From contig CACNSD010000003.1 in the NCBI GenBank assembly GCA_902623075.1, positions 1-64,000 of the forward strand: a stretch of DNA of 64,000 nt, given 5' to 3'. The translations under genes and the position numbers were made by a program. The notes under the pieces are model-generated. The model made no database searches, had not been told where the DNA came from, and saw nothing but the letters and a program-made list of their open reading frames with translations. Shown here in pieces: positions 29,476 through 37,883 of this stretch (position 1 is the first letter of the stretch; every line of letters starts with the position of its first letter). The stretch is from an uncultured Pelagibacteraceae bacterium. Lineage in GTDB: Bacteria; Pseudomonadota; Alphaproteobacteria; Pelagibacterales; Pelagibacteraceae.

Positions 29476-30162
29476 ATGATAAAAATTACTTTTCTGATAA
29501 CAGTATTTAATGAAGTAAAGACAGTTAGAAAAGCAATTAATGATATTATCAATCTTGATTTTCCTGAAAAAGAAATAATAATTATTGATAATGGATCTAG
29601 TGACGGAAGTCAGGAGATTATTAAAGAATTTAAAAATATAAAAACTATTTTAAGAACAAAAAACTTGGGATATGGCTCAACTGTTATTGAAGGATTAAAT
29701 TTAGCTAAAGGGAAATATATTTATATTCATAATTCTGATCTAGAATATGATTTTACAAAAAGTATTGAAATGATGAATGTTGCAGATACTAATAACCTAG
29801 ACATCGTTTTAGGATCAAGACTCAAAAATAAAAAAAATATTATTAAAAACCTTAAATCTAATCCTGCTTTTTTAGCTACTTATGTTACTACATTTTTAAT
29901 TAATATATTATATAAAAAAAAATTTACAGATATAATAGGTTCAAAATTTTATAAAGTTGAAAAGTTAAAAAATATAAAAGTTGACTTTTACCATGAGGGT
30001 TTTGATTTTGGATTTATTAGTAGAGTATGTAAAGAAAAATATAATATTGATGAAATAGCTGTAGATTACACTCCTAGAGAAAATTTTTACGAAAAAAAAA
30101 TTAAATGGTACCATATGTTTGCAGCTTTATATGCAATTTTTAGAGTAAAATTTTTTAATTAA
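29476..30162 (+). CDS. Family 2 glycosyltransferase
   Basis: 228-residue GT-A-fold enzyme without C-terminal membrane helices. It has TFLITVFNE at the N-terminus, the nucleotide-sugar site IIIIDNGSSDGS, and YIYIHNSDLEYD where most relatives have the DxD-type ADLQ motif. The length and lack of membrane helices resemble the catalytic part of dolichyl- or undecaprenyl-phosphate mannosyltransferase-like proteins. It is last in the plus-strand PhyH-to-GT2 block and ends 16 bases before the convergent ThDP enzyme. Confidence 0.88.
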   Translation: MIKITFLITVFNEVKTVRKAINDIINLDFPEKEIIIIDNGSSDGSQEIIKEFKNIKTILRTKNLGYGSTVIEGLNLAKGKYIYIHNSDLEYDFTKSIEMMNVADTNNLDIVLGSRLKNKKNIIKNLKSNPAFLATYVTTFLINILYKKKFTDIIGSKFYKVEKLKNIKVDFYHEGFDFGFISRVCKEKYNIDEIAVDYTPRENFYEKKIKWYHMFAALYAIFRVKFFN

Positions 30163-30178
30163 TCTTAAAGCTACTAAA

Positions 30179-31984
30179 CTATTTATTTTCAGAGATCATA
30201 ATTTTTTTCAGAACGTCTCTATCAATAAAAGGAAATAAATCCTCAAGAGGTGAAGTTGTCATTTTACCATTTGATCCAATTTGAGAAGTTAATTTAGGGT
30301 ATAAATGTTTTTTTGGATCAATCTTAACCTCTATTACCTCGGCAAAATCATTATTTAGTATTTTTCTTAATTTAAAGTCTAGCTCTTTATTATTTGATAT
30401 TAAGCTATATTTTAAACCATAAGCTTTGACTACTTTTTTAATACTAGGTATTTCGACACCACTTACTGCTGAAGATCCAACATAATTTTTTCTAAAATAT
30501 GTATCCTGTGTGACCCTGATTGCATGATAACCTTTATTTTGAAAAATAAAAATTTTAACTTTAATTTTATTTGTAACAATCGTTTGTAATTCTTGAACAT
30601 TTAATTGGAAACCACCATCACCTATAATTGTTATAGATCTTTTATTATTCTTAGATAATGAAGAGCCTATAGAACTAGGTAAACCAAATCCCATCGATGC
30701 CATACCTTTTGCTGTAAAAACTCTTTGATTTTTTTTTGATTTAAAAGTTTGCCCTGAAACCGTAAAACAAGTACCAGATGCACCTAATGGGACTAATTCA
30801 TCATCTCTCAATTTATCGCTTAATTTGTCAACAAAAAAGTAAGGATCTACAAATTTTTTATTTTTAATTTCTTCAAAGTTAGGTATTACTGGATATTCTC
30901 TTTTAATATTATTGCAATATTCTAACCATTCAGAAAAATTTTTTTTATATTTTTGTTTTTTTAATTTCTTAGTTAATTTTTCAATAAATTTTTTAGCATC
31001 ACTTTTGATAAATTTGTCAATTTTTAATTTAGGCTTTTTGGATTCATTTACATCAAGATCAACCATATGAAGAATTGCGTTTCTTGCAAAAGCTTTAACA
31101 TTATAACCTGTATGCTGAACGCCCAATCTTGCTCCTATTGAAAGTATATAGTCAGCATTTTGTATAATAAAGTTAGGGTACCTTGGCCCATAGGAATTTG
31201 CCCTTCCAAAATAATATTTATTTTTTTCTGGAATTAAATCAATTGAATTCCATGTAGTTTGACATGGTAAATTTAAAGTATCCAGAAGTTTTCTAGCATC
31301 CTTTTTAGCATTTGATAAAAAAACACCATGTCCAAATAAAATCAATGGTCTTTTTGAATTTTTTAAGTTCTTTATTACTAAATTTAATGAATTGTCTTTT
31401 GGATTAGGATTTGAATTAATAATTTGTGAATTTTTATAAAAAAAGCTCTTATTTTTTTTTATCTCAATTTTTGAATTTTGAATATCAAGAGGAATATCTA
31501 TCCAAACAGGTCCCGGCCTACCACTTTTTGCTAAAAAACAAGCTTTTTCTAATTCATATTGAACTTTATCTTTATTATCTAAATGGACGGCATATTTTGT
31601 TGTTGATTTAACTGAACTTATAATATCAAATTCTTGGAAACCTAATTGCCTTATATTCATTTTCTTTTTTGAGAACAATGTAGAAACCTGCCCTGAAACA
31701 ACTACCATTGGTACACTATCCATAAATGCCGCTGTAACTCCTGTTAACGCATTGGTGGCTCCTGGTCCTGATGTTACAAGACATATTCCTAATGAATTAA
31801 TAGTTCTACCGTATGCGTTTGCAGCTATGGAGGCTGCTTGTTCATGGTGCATCGAAATTGTTTTAAATTTACTTTTTCCTACGGAATCAAGTAAATGCAT
31901 CATTCCTCCACCTGACAGTAGAAAAACATGTTTGGACCCACTTACCTTATATAAATACTGCCAAATATAATCAGAGATTTTCAT
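30179..31984 (-). CDS. Thiamine-diphosphate-dependent enzyme, acetolactate-synthase-like
   Basis: 601 residues with the three-domain POX/ALS fold. The catalytic Glu48 is in MHHEQAAS, the Pyr domain has TSGPGATNA, and the central domain has IGARLGVQHTG. The PP domain has the metal/ThDP motif GDGG (455-458) that ends at QNKG (482-485). It resembles the IlvB-like proteins often found in surface-polysaccharide or secondary-metabolite loci. No small regulatory subunit is adjacent, so branched-chain synthesis is unlikely. The reaction, a 2-oxoacid decarboxylation or ligation, is unknown. It faces the GT2 gene. Confidence 0.85.
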   Translation of the reverse strand: MKISDYIWQYLYKVSGSKHVFLLSGGGMMHLLDSVGKSKFKTISMHHEQAASIAANAYGRTINSLGICLVTSGPGATNALTGVTAAFMDSVPMVVVSGQVSTLFSKKKMNIRQLGFQEFDIISSVKSTTKYAVHLDNKDKVQYELEKACFLAKSGRPGPVWIDIPLDIQNSKIEIKKNKSFFYKNSQIINSNPNPKDNSLNLVIKNLKNSKRPLILFGHGVFLSNAKKDARKLLDTLNLPCQTTWNSIDLIPEKNKYYFGRANSYGPRYPNFIIQNADYILSIGARLGVQHTGYNVKAFARNAILHMVDLDVNESKKPKLKIDKFIKSDAKKFIEKLTKKLKKQKYKKNFSEWLEYCNNIKREYPVIPNFEEIKNKKFVDPYFFVDKLSDKLRDDELVPLGASGTCFTVSGQTFKSKKNQRVFTAKGMASMGFGLPSSIGSSLSKNNKRSITIIGDGGFQLNVQELQTIVTNKIKVKIFIFQNKGYHAIRVTQDTYFRKNYVGSSAVSGVEIPSIKKVVKAYGLKYSLISNNKELDFKLRKILNNDFAEVIEVKIDPKKHLYPKLTSQIGSNGKMTTSPLEDLFPFIDRDVLKKIMISENK

Positions 31985-32086
31985 GTGTACTGTTAAGATT
32001 GGTATGATTAATATATTAAATTAATTAGTTCTCAATAGTAATTTTTTAATTTAAAAAAGATTATAACTTTAAAATTCTAATTTATT

Positions 32087-32314
32087 ATGAACAAAGAAAA
32101 CGCAAGTAAACTCTGGGAAATTATTCAGGAAGCTGGCGATTATTTGGTAGGACAACTACCCGATCATTCAAATCATCCAAAAGGAAGGAACCCCTATGCC
32201 CATATTGCTATATGCGTAAAAAATAAATTTAAAGCAAGTTACAAGGATATTCCAGATGAACATTATGAAGAGGTACTGAAATATATTGAGTTTTTAAAAA
32301 AAAATCCAAATTAA
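32087..32314 (+). CDS. Small conserved-looking protein of unknown function
   Basis: 75 residues from a clear ATG, with 102 bases upstream and its own orientation. It has no membrane segment or signal. The middle carries DHSNHPKGRNPYAHIAICVK, rich in His and aromatic residues, and the C-terminus is a predicted helix (EHYEEVLKYIEFLKK). It is too long and too amphipathic in the right places to be a chance frame, and it fills an otherwise empty interval. I do not recognise the family. Confidence 0.7.
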   Translation: MNKENASKLWEIIQEAGDYLVGQLPDHSNHPKGRNPYAHIAICVKNKFKASYKDIPDEHYEEVLKYIEFLKKNPN

Positions 32315-32331
32315 TTGTATAACTAATCAAA

Positions 32332-33447
32332 CTATTGTTTTGGAAAATAATCTTTTAAATCACCTTCTCGATACACATCTGCTGTACAACAATGAAGTCC
32401 ACCTCCAAATGCATAAGCATCTCTAAGCTCTACCAGTAAAACTTCCATACCTAATCTATCTAATTGCTCAGCTTGATATATTTCACTTTTTTCAACACAT
32501 ACAGTTTTTGGATCTAATACTAAAACGTTCATTGATAACCAAGTCGATGAATAACATAGTGGTGGAGGCTCGTTATGAGCAGGTTGAGCACTGTCTACTA
32601 TTTCCCAACCATTATCTTCAAATAATTTTCTTTGTTCTTTTGGTAGTCTTCTCTGAGGATTATTAATAATTAAACCTTCTTTTATTGGTGTAAAAGTTGC
32701 ATCAATGTGAATTGGGTAAGGATCACCAGGAAAATTAACTGCATGAACTCTATGAGATTTATAGTGTCGTTTTAACCAATCAATTCCTTTCAAGTTTGTT
32801 GTAAAACCATGCTGAACAACTAAATCTTTACCAAATCTTAATACATCAGCCGCATCAAATAATGGTTCCTCCTCAGTAGTCACAAAATATTTTTTTTCTG
32901 TCCATTCTAATCTTTTTTGAACACCTATTTTATCTGAAAGATAGTCTTTTCTATAATCTAAATCAGTTAGTCTCGGTTTAGGAGCAGACTCATGCCTCAT
33001 ATTATGGTCTTTAATGTAATATTCTTTTAAAAGAGGTCGATAGCATAAATATTCGAACCAACGACATCGATAGCTCATTGTTGCCTCTAAAATTTCATTA
33101 CCTACCGTTAATAAAACATCTCTTGGAGGCATACAGCCAAACATTGTTTCTGCTTCCCAATCAGGTGTGGATGTTTTTTGATTAAAATCTATTGGTGTGG
33201 GTCGATCAACTTTAATTCCTCTTTTCTGAAGCATATTTGAAAAATCATCTAAAAGTTGATTTGCCTTATCTACTGTATCTTTTGTTCTTGGTCCAAACTG
33301 ACCTCGCATATCACTATCCTCTGGAACTTTTGCATCTAATGCTGGTTCAGGGGCAGGTATACATGTGCCATCTGCTCGACCCACAATAACATGTTTTAAT
33401 GGGTCCCATTCATTCCAGCTATTTACAATTATTTTATTATCACTCAT
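32332..33447 (-). CDS. Glycine/arginine amidinotransferase-like protein
   Basis: 371 residues of the pentein-fold amidinotransferase family (human GATM type), which moves an amidino group from arginine to an amine. The catalytic triad is readable: Asp in FDAADVLRF, His in PIHIDATF, and the nucleophile Cys in GGGLHCCTADVYR near the C-terminus. Likely products are ornithine plus a guanidino compound, such as guanidinoacetate if glycine is the acceptor; the acceptor is not provable here. It begins 2 bases after the stop of an upstream EamA permease on the same strand. Confidence 0.85.
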   Translation of the reverse strand: MSDNKIIVNSWNEWDPLKHVIVGRADGTCIPAPEPALDAKVPEDSDMRGQFGPRTKDTVDKANQLLDDFSNMLQKRGIKVDRPTPIDFNQKTSTPDWEAETMFGCMPPRDVLLTVGNEILEATMSYRCRWFEYLCYRPLLKEYYIKDHNMRHESAPKPRLTDLDYRKDYLSDKIGVQKRLEWTEKKYFVTTEEEPLFDAADVLRFGKDLVVQHGFTTNLKGIDWLKRHYKSHRVHAVNFPGDPYPIHIDATFTPIKEGLIINNPQRRLPKEQRKLFEDNGWEIVDSAQPAHNEPPPLCYSSTWLSMNVLVLDPKTVCVEKSEIYQAEQLDRLGMEVLLVELRDAYAFGGGLHCCTADVYREGDLKDYFPKQ

Positions 33448-33449
33448 AA

Positions 33450-34355
33450 TTAATTTAACGCTATATATCTTTTATTCCATCTCATAATTAAACTGTAATA
33501 AAATATAGATACAAAAAGAAAAAAACCACCAATGATAGTATTAGTGGTTGGTACCTCATTTATACCAAGTATTGGCAACCATACCCAAAAAATCCCACCC
33601 ACAACTTCAGTTAAAGACAGTAAAGTCAATTCTGCTGCTGGTATTGCCTTAGATCCAATTGAATATAAAATCAAACCGAAACAAACTAAAGTTCCATGCA
33701 AAGAAAATAAAGCACCATTATAACTAGATGAAAAGAATACTAATTTATTTGTTAAAATCATAATAGTGGCAAACACAACACAGAAGAAACCTGCAAAAGC
33801 TACTGTTGTAAATTTAGGTGTTTCATTTCTCCATCTTAAAGTTACAGAAAAAATTGAAAAACCAATTGAAGAGGTTAAACCAAACACAAAACCTATTAAT
33901 GATTTTTCACCTGTATTATCAAGAGCCATTATAATTATACCAACTGTCGCAATTATTATTGATACCCAGACATTAAGAGAAATTTTTTCTCTTAAGAATA
34001 AAAAAGCCAATAATGCGGTAAAGAATGGCATTGCAGCTAAACAAAGCAAAGTAACTGCCGCACTCGTATTAGTAATTGAATAAATAAATGTAATCATAGC
34101 AATCCCTAAACCAGACCCACCAATTACTCCAGATAAACCTATTTTATAATAATTTTTATAGAAATTTTTTCCTTCTTCAAAAAATAGGTAAAGATTCAAT
34201 AAAATAAAAATTGTTAAGCCTCTACCAAAAATATATTGCCAAGGTGATAATTGTGGATTATCCATATATCTAACAACTAGTGGACCAAAAGACCATAATA
34301 GTCCTGCAAAAAGAACAACCGGAATAGCAATTCTAGGATTTCTAAGCTCTAACAT
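33450..34355 (-). CDS. EamA/DMT-family permease (paralogue 2)
   Basis: 301 residues with ten hydrophobic segments in two EamA repeats. The N-terminal region WSFGPLVVRYMDNPQLSPWQ and the mid-protein ITNTSAAVTLLCLAAMPFF match paralogue 1 in style. It is directly upstream of the amidinotransferase with only 2 bases between them, so a shared transcript and a shared substrate (a guanidino compound or its precursor) are plausible. The functional link is inference. Confidence 0.88.
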   Translation of the reverse strand: MLELRNPRIAIPVVLFAGLLWSFGPLVVRYMDNPQLSPWQYIFGRGLTIFILLNLYLFFEEGKNFYKNYYKIGLSGVIGGSGLGIAMITFIYSITNTSAAVTLLCLAAMPFFTALLAFLFLREKISLNVWVSIIIATVGIIIMALDNTGEKSLIGFVFGLTSSIGFSIFSVTLRWRNETPKFTTVAFAGFFCVVFATIMILTNKLVFFSSSYNGALFSLHGTLVCFGLILYSIGSKAIPAAELTLLSLTEVVGGIFWVWLPILGINEVPTTNTIIGGFFLFVSIFYYSLIMRWNKRYIALN

Positions 34356-34403
34356 ATCAGAAATCTAATTGTAAAAAGATTTTTCTACAACAAAAATTCT
34401 TTT

Positions 34404-35654
34404 CTAAATAAATGTTTGATTAAAATGATTTTGAGAAAAACAATCAACTGTATCTCCTTTTTTAAATTGAGATTTACCAGCTGGTAATAAAGCCCAAATA
34501 TTTGACTTTATAAAAGATTTAACTCTAAAAGATTCTTGCCCTTTTAATATCTCAACCAATATTTTTCCATTTTTAGTTGTGCTTAATTTACTTTTGGCAA
34601 AACGCGTAAATTTCTTTTTTTTAATAAAACTGTTTATTAAAACACCACGAATTGGTTTCTCTCTTATTTTACCTAATACATTAATTATATAAGGTATTAC
34701 AAAGAATCTGAAACAAGCAGCTGATGACATTGGGTTACCAGGTAGACCAAATATTACTTTTTCTTTATTCTTAATTTTTGCAAATAAAATTGGTTTTCCT
34801 GGTCTCAAAGCTACATCTTTGAAAAAATATGATAATTTAAATTTTTGAATGATCAATGGAATAAAATCAAATTTTCCTTTTGAAACACCCCCAGAAGTTA
34901 AAATTATATTTGTATTTGATTTTAAAATTTTATTTAGTTTATTATAAAATTTTTTTTCATCTTTATCTTTTAATATACCTAAGTTTTTGAAGTTAAATAA
35001 AAAATTATTTTTCAGACTCTTAATATAATGATGGTTTGAATTTCTAATTTTCCAACTAGGTATATTATTATCCTCTGATATCTCATTACCTGACGAGAAA
35101 AATGTTATATTTATTTTCTTTTTTACTTTTATATTGCCTACACCTAATGTTTTAAAAGCCATGATATGATTAGAATTGATTAATGTATTTTTTTTAATCA
35201 ATAAATCTTTTTTTTTGAAGTCTGAACCTTTAAATCTTACATTCTCAAATTTTTTAAACTTTTGTTTAATTAACATATACCTATTTATTTTGTCTTTTAT
35301 TAAAAAAGATTTTTCAACTGGTATTATACTATTAGTGCCTTTAGGCAAAATACCTCCGGTCATTATTTCTACAGCTTGATTTCTTTTTAGAAATTTTTTA
35401 AAAGGTTTCGATCCAGCAGAAATAGAACCTATAATTTTGAATCTTTTAAATTTTTTTTTTGAAATACCACTGGTATCTCTTGCATTAATTGCAAAACCAT
35501 CAACTGATGAATTATCAGCAGATGGATAATTATGTTTTGAATAAATATTTTCAGAACAAATTCTATTTAAACTATCAGTACTTTTTATATATTGATCAGT
35601 AATTTTGATACTTGATTTTTTTAAAATTTTTAGTGCGTCGTTATAAGATTTCAT
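34404..35654 (-). CDS. moeA: Molybdopterin molybdotransferase MoeA
   Basis: Inserts molybdate into adenylylated molybdopterin. The 416-residue protein has all the family blocks: SADNSSVDGFAI, EIMTGGILPKGTNSIIPVE, TSGGVSKGKFDF, LRPGKPILFA and GLPGNPMS. It is strikingly Lys-rich (KKKKFTRFAKSK in the C-terminal third). No other Moco biosynthesis gene is adjacent, although a MOSC protein occurs at 24243. It is divergent from the SufU-like gene with 42 bases between starts. Confidence 0.93.
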   Translation of the reverse strand: MKSYNDALKILKKSSIKITDQYIKSTDSLNRICSENIYSKHNYPSADNSSVDGFAINARDTSGISKKKFKRFKIIGSISAGSKPFKKFLKRNQAVEIMTGGILPKGTNSIIPVEKSFLIKDKINRYMLIKQKFKKFENVRFKGSDFKKKDLLIKKNTLINSNHIMAFKTLGVGNIKVKKKINITFFSSGNEISEDNNIPSWKIRNSNHHYIKSLKNNFLFNFKNLGILKDKDEKKFYNKLNKILKSNTNIILTSGGVSKGKFDFIPLIIQKFKLSYFFKDVALRPGKPILFAKIKNKEKVIFGLPGNPMSSAACFRFFVIPYIINVLGKIREKPIRGVLINSFIKKKKFTRFAKSKLSTTKNGKILVEILKGQESFRVKSFIKSNIWALLPAGKSQFKKGDTVDCFSQNHFNQTFI

Positions 35655-35696
35655 TTTATATAAATATATATACTATATTTAACATAAAAAACTTTT

Positions 35697-36098
35697 ATGG
35701 ATTTAGAAATAATTAAAATAGCTTCAGATACAAAAAATTTTAAAAATATAGAAAATTATACAAATCAATCGTCGTTTAAAAATCCCCTTTGCGGTGATGA
35801 AATTCATATTAAATTGATAATCAAAAATCAAAAAATAGTTGATTTTGGATATCAGGGTAATTCATGTGTTTACTGCCAGGCAACATCAAGTTTGTTATCT
35901 AAGAAATTAATTAATTGGACAACATCTAAAATTAATGAGTTGTGTGATTATGCAAAAAATTATTTTGATCAAAAAGAGGATTATTTAGATGAAAAATGGA
36001 AATTTTTAGAAAAATTACTGTGTAAAAAAAACTTTTCTAAGAAAGAATGTATTCTTTTACCTTTCAATGCACTAAAAAAAATAGTAGTCAAATTATAA
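35697..36098 (+). CDS. SufU/IscU-like Fe-S scaffold or sulfur-transfer protein
   Basis: 133 residues with the NifU N-terminal domain. The SufU-type ligands are Cys32 and Asp34 in NPLCGDEI, Cys57 in GNSCVYC, and Cys118 in KECILLPFNALK. An additional Cys60 replaces the Ser of the usual GCxIS motif, and Cys109 is extra. In SufU these residues bind zinc and accept sulfur from SufS. No other suf genes are adjacent; neighbours are moeA (divergent) and an HPP membrane protein one base away. It could be a specialised scaffold. Confidence 0.8.
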   Translation: MDLEIIKIASDTKNFKNIENYTNQSSFKNPLCGDEIHIKLIIKNQKIVDFGYQGNSCVYCQATSSLLSKKLINWTTSKINELCDYAKNYFDQKEDYLDEKWKFLEKLLCKKNFSKKECILLPFNALKKIVVKL

Positions 36099-36557
36099 AT
36101 GGGAAATTTAAAACAATCATTTTTTGCTGGAATATTCTCAATATTTACTATTGGGGTTTTAACAGCATTAACTTATAAAACTGAGCTTGGAATTTTTATA
36201 ATAGCATCTTTTGGGTCTTCTATGGTACTGCTTTTTGGTTACCCAGAAAGTCCTTTCGCTCAACCTAAAAATGTTTTTTTTGGTCATCTTTTAACTGCTT
36301 TAGTTGGAATGTTTTTTTTATACTTAATACCGTTGCCACTATTTCTTTTGATTCCTCTTGCTGTTGGTTTTGGTGTTGGTTTAATGATACTGTTGAATGT
36401 TACCCACCCTCCTGCGGGTGGAAACCCAATAATTGTTATTATAGGTAGTGTTTCAATCGATTACTTGTTAAGTCCCGTAATATCAGGTTCAATAATTATA
36501 ATAATTTTTGCTATTGTTTTAAATCGTCTGATCTTGAAAAAAAAATATCCAATTTAA
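36099..36557 (+). CDS. HPP-family membrane protein
   Basis: 152 residues, nearly all hydrophobic, with about five membrane segments and the defining motif THPPAGGNP at about 102-110. Some HPP proteins have been implicated in nitrite transport in plastids and cyanobacteria; whether that holds here is unknown. The ATG follows the SufU-like stop without a gap, so the two are likely coexpressed. The 78 bases that follow, up to the formate dehydrogenase, hold that gene's ribosome site. Confidence 0.82.
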   Translation: MGNLKQSFFAGIFSIFTIGVLTALTYKTELGIFIIASFGSSMVLLFGYPESPFAQPKNVFFGHLLTALVGMFFLYLIPLPLFLLIPLAVGFGVGLMILLNVTHPPAGGNPIIVIIGSVSIDYLLSPVISGSIIIIIFAIVLNRLILKKKYPI

Positions 36558-36635
36558 ATTATTCATTTGCTAGCTACTCTATTAGTGTGTTAGATATTCA
36601 AGATTTTATTAAAATAGTCAATTATAGGAGTATTA

Positions 36636-37835
36636 ATGAAAATACTATGTGTATTATACGACGATCCTAAAGGTGGTATGCCTGAAACTTACCCACTTTC
36701 GGATCTTCCGAAACTAGATAAATATCCTGATGGAATGACACTTCCGTCTCCAAAAGGAAGAGATTTTACACCTGGAGAATTATTGGGATGCGTGTCTGGA
36801 GAGCTGGGTTTAAGAAAGTTTTTAGAAAGCAATGGACATGAGTTAATTGTTACAAATAGTAAAGATGGTGATGGCTGTGAAGCAGATAAACACATTGTCG
36901 ATGCAGATATTGTAATCTCACAACCTTTTTTCCCTTATTATTTAACTAAGGAAAGAATTGCTAAAGCAAAAAATCTTAAAATGGCAATAACTGCTGGTAT
37001 AGGATCAGACCATGTAGATTTACAAGCAGCAATGGACAATAAAATAGATGTTGTTGAAGTAACTTTTTGTAATTCAAGATCTGTTGCCGAACATATTGTT
37101 ATGATGATTGTGTCGATGGTTAGAGATTATCATACTCAACATAGAATTGTGAACGAAGGTGGCTGGAATATCGCAGATGCAGTTCAAAGATCTTATGACG
37201 TAGAAGGTATGCATATTGGAACTGTTGCTGCCGGAAGAATAGGTTTGGATGCTTTAAGAAAAATGAAGCCATTTGATGTACATTTGCACTATTTCGATAG
37301 ACATAGACTGCCTGAAAGTGTTGAAAAGGAATTAAATCTTACCTTTCATGATTCCGTTGAGTCAATGGTAAAAGTTTGTGATGTTGTAACTATCAACTGT
37401 CCTCTTCATCCTGAAACAGAAAACTTGTTTGATGATGCAATGATAAGTAAAATGAAAAAAGGTGCTTATATAGTCAATACTGCTAGAGGTAAAATTTGTA
37501 ATCGTGAAGCAATTGCAAAAGCATTAGAAAGTGGTCAATTAAGTGGATATGCTGGAGATGTATGGTTTCCACAACCAGCACCAAATGATCATATATGGAG
37601 AAGTATGCCCCATCATGGTATGACGCCTCATACATCTGGAACTTCTTTGTCAGCTCAAGCGAGATATGCTGATGGAGTAAGAGAAATTCTTGAGTGCTTC
37701 TTTGAGGGTAGAGAAATAAGAAATCAATATTTGATTGTTCAAAATGGACAATTAGCAGGTATGGGTGCCCACTCTTACAGTAAAGGATCTGCTACTAGTG
37801 GCTCTGAAGAAGCTGCAAAATATAAGAAAAAATAA
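36636..37835 (+). CDS. fdh: NAD-dependent formate dehydrogenase
   Basis: Metal-free D-2-hydroxyacid-dehydrogenase-fold enzyme oxidising formate to CO2 with NAD. The length, 399 residues, matches the Pseudomonas sp. 101 enzyme (about 400). Formate-binding Asn is in VTFCNSRSVAEH, the NAD fold is GTVAAGRIGL, and Asp-Arg after YF (YFDRHR) indicates NAD over NADP. Catalytic Arg is in NTARGKICNREA, and Gln and His are in FPQPAPNDH and TPHTSGTS. A good ribosome site, GGAG, lies 7 bases before the ATG. It is a monocistronic gene ended by a strong hairpin. It completes C1 oxidation of glycine- or methyl-derived formate. Confidence 0.95.
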   Translation: MKILCVLYDDPKGGMPETYPLSDLPKLDKYPDGMTLPSPKGRDFTPGELLGCVSGELGLRKFLESNGHELIVTNSKDGDGCEADKHIVDADIVISQPFFPYYLTKERIAKAKNLKMAITAGIGSDHVDLQAAMDNKIDVVEVTFCNSRSVAEHIVMMIVSMVRDYHTQHRIVNEGGWNIADAVQRSYDVEGMHIGTVAAGRIGLDALRKMKPFDVHLHYFDRHRLPESVEKELNLTFHDSVESMVKVCDVVTINCPLHPETENLFDDAMISKMKKGAYIVNTARGKICNREAIAKALESGQLSGYAGDVWFPQPAPNDHIWRSMPHHGMTPHTSGTSLSAQARYADGVREILECFFEGREIRNQYLIVQNGQLAGMGAHSYSKGSATSGSEEAAKYKKK

Positions 37836-37845
37836 ATTAATTTTT

Positions 37846-37883
37846 AAAAAAAGCGGTTTATATTCATATAAATCGCTTTTTTT
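37846..37883 (+). terminator. Intrinsic terminator after formate dehydrogenase
   Basis: A 17-base-pair inverted repeat with a TTCA loop: seven A, then GCGGTTTATA, pairing with TATAAATCGC and then seven T, with one G-T wobble. It starts 10 bases after the fdh stop. The final T run ends at 37883 and the next gene's ATG is at 37884. The A/T symmetry would allow function in either direction. Confidence 0.88.

Noticed and set aside
30179-31984. IolD-type inositol enzyme, given the nearby Gfo/Idh genes
   Set aside because: No iolB, iolC or iolE partner is present and the catalytic motifs are generic to the ThDP family, so inositol breakdown is not supported.
24243-32314. Genomic island with integrase or tRNA attachment site
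   Set aside because: No integrase, transposase, tRNA or flanking direct repeat was found; base composition looks like that of the neighbours.
34356-34403. Guanidine riboswitch before the EamA-amidinotransferase pair
   Set aside because: The 48-base leader is only A/T and has none of the conserved ACGR hairpin loops.
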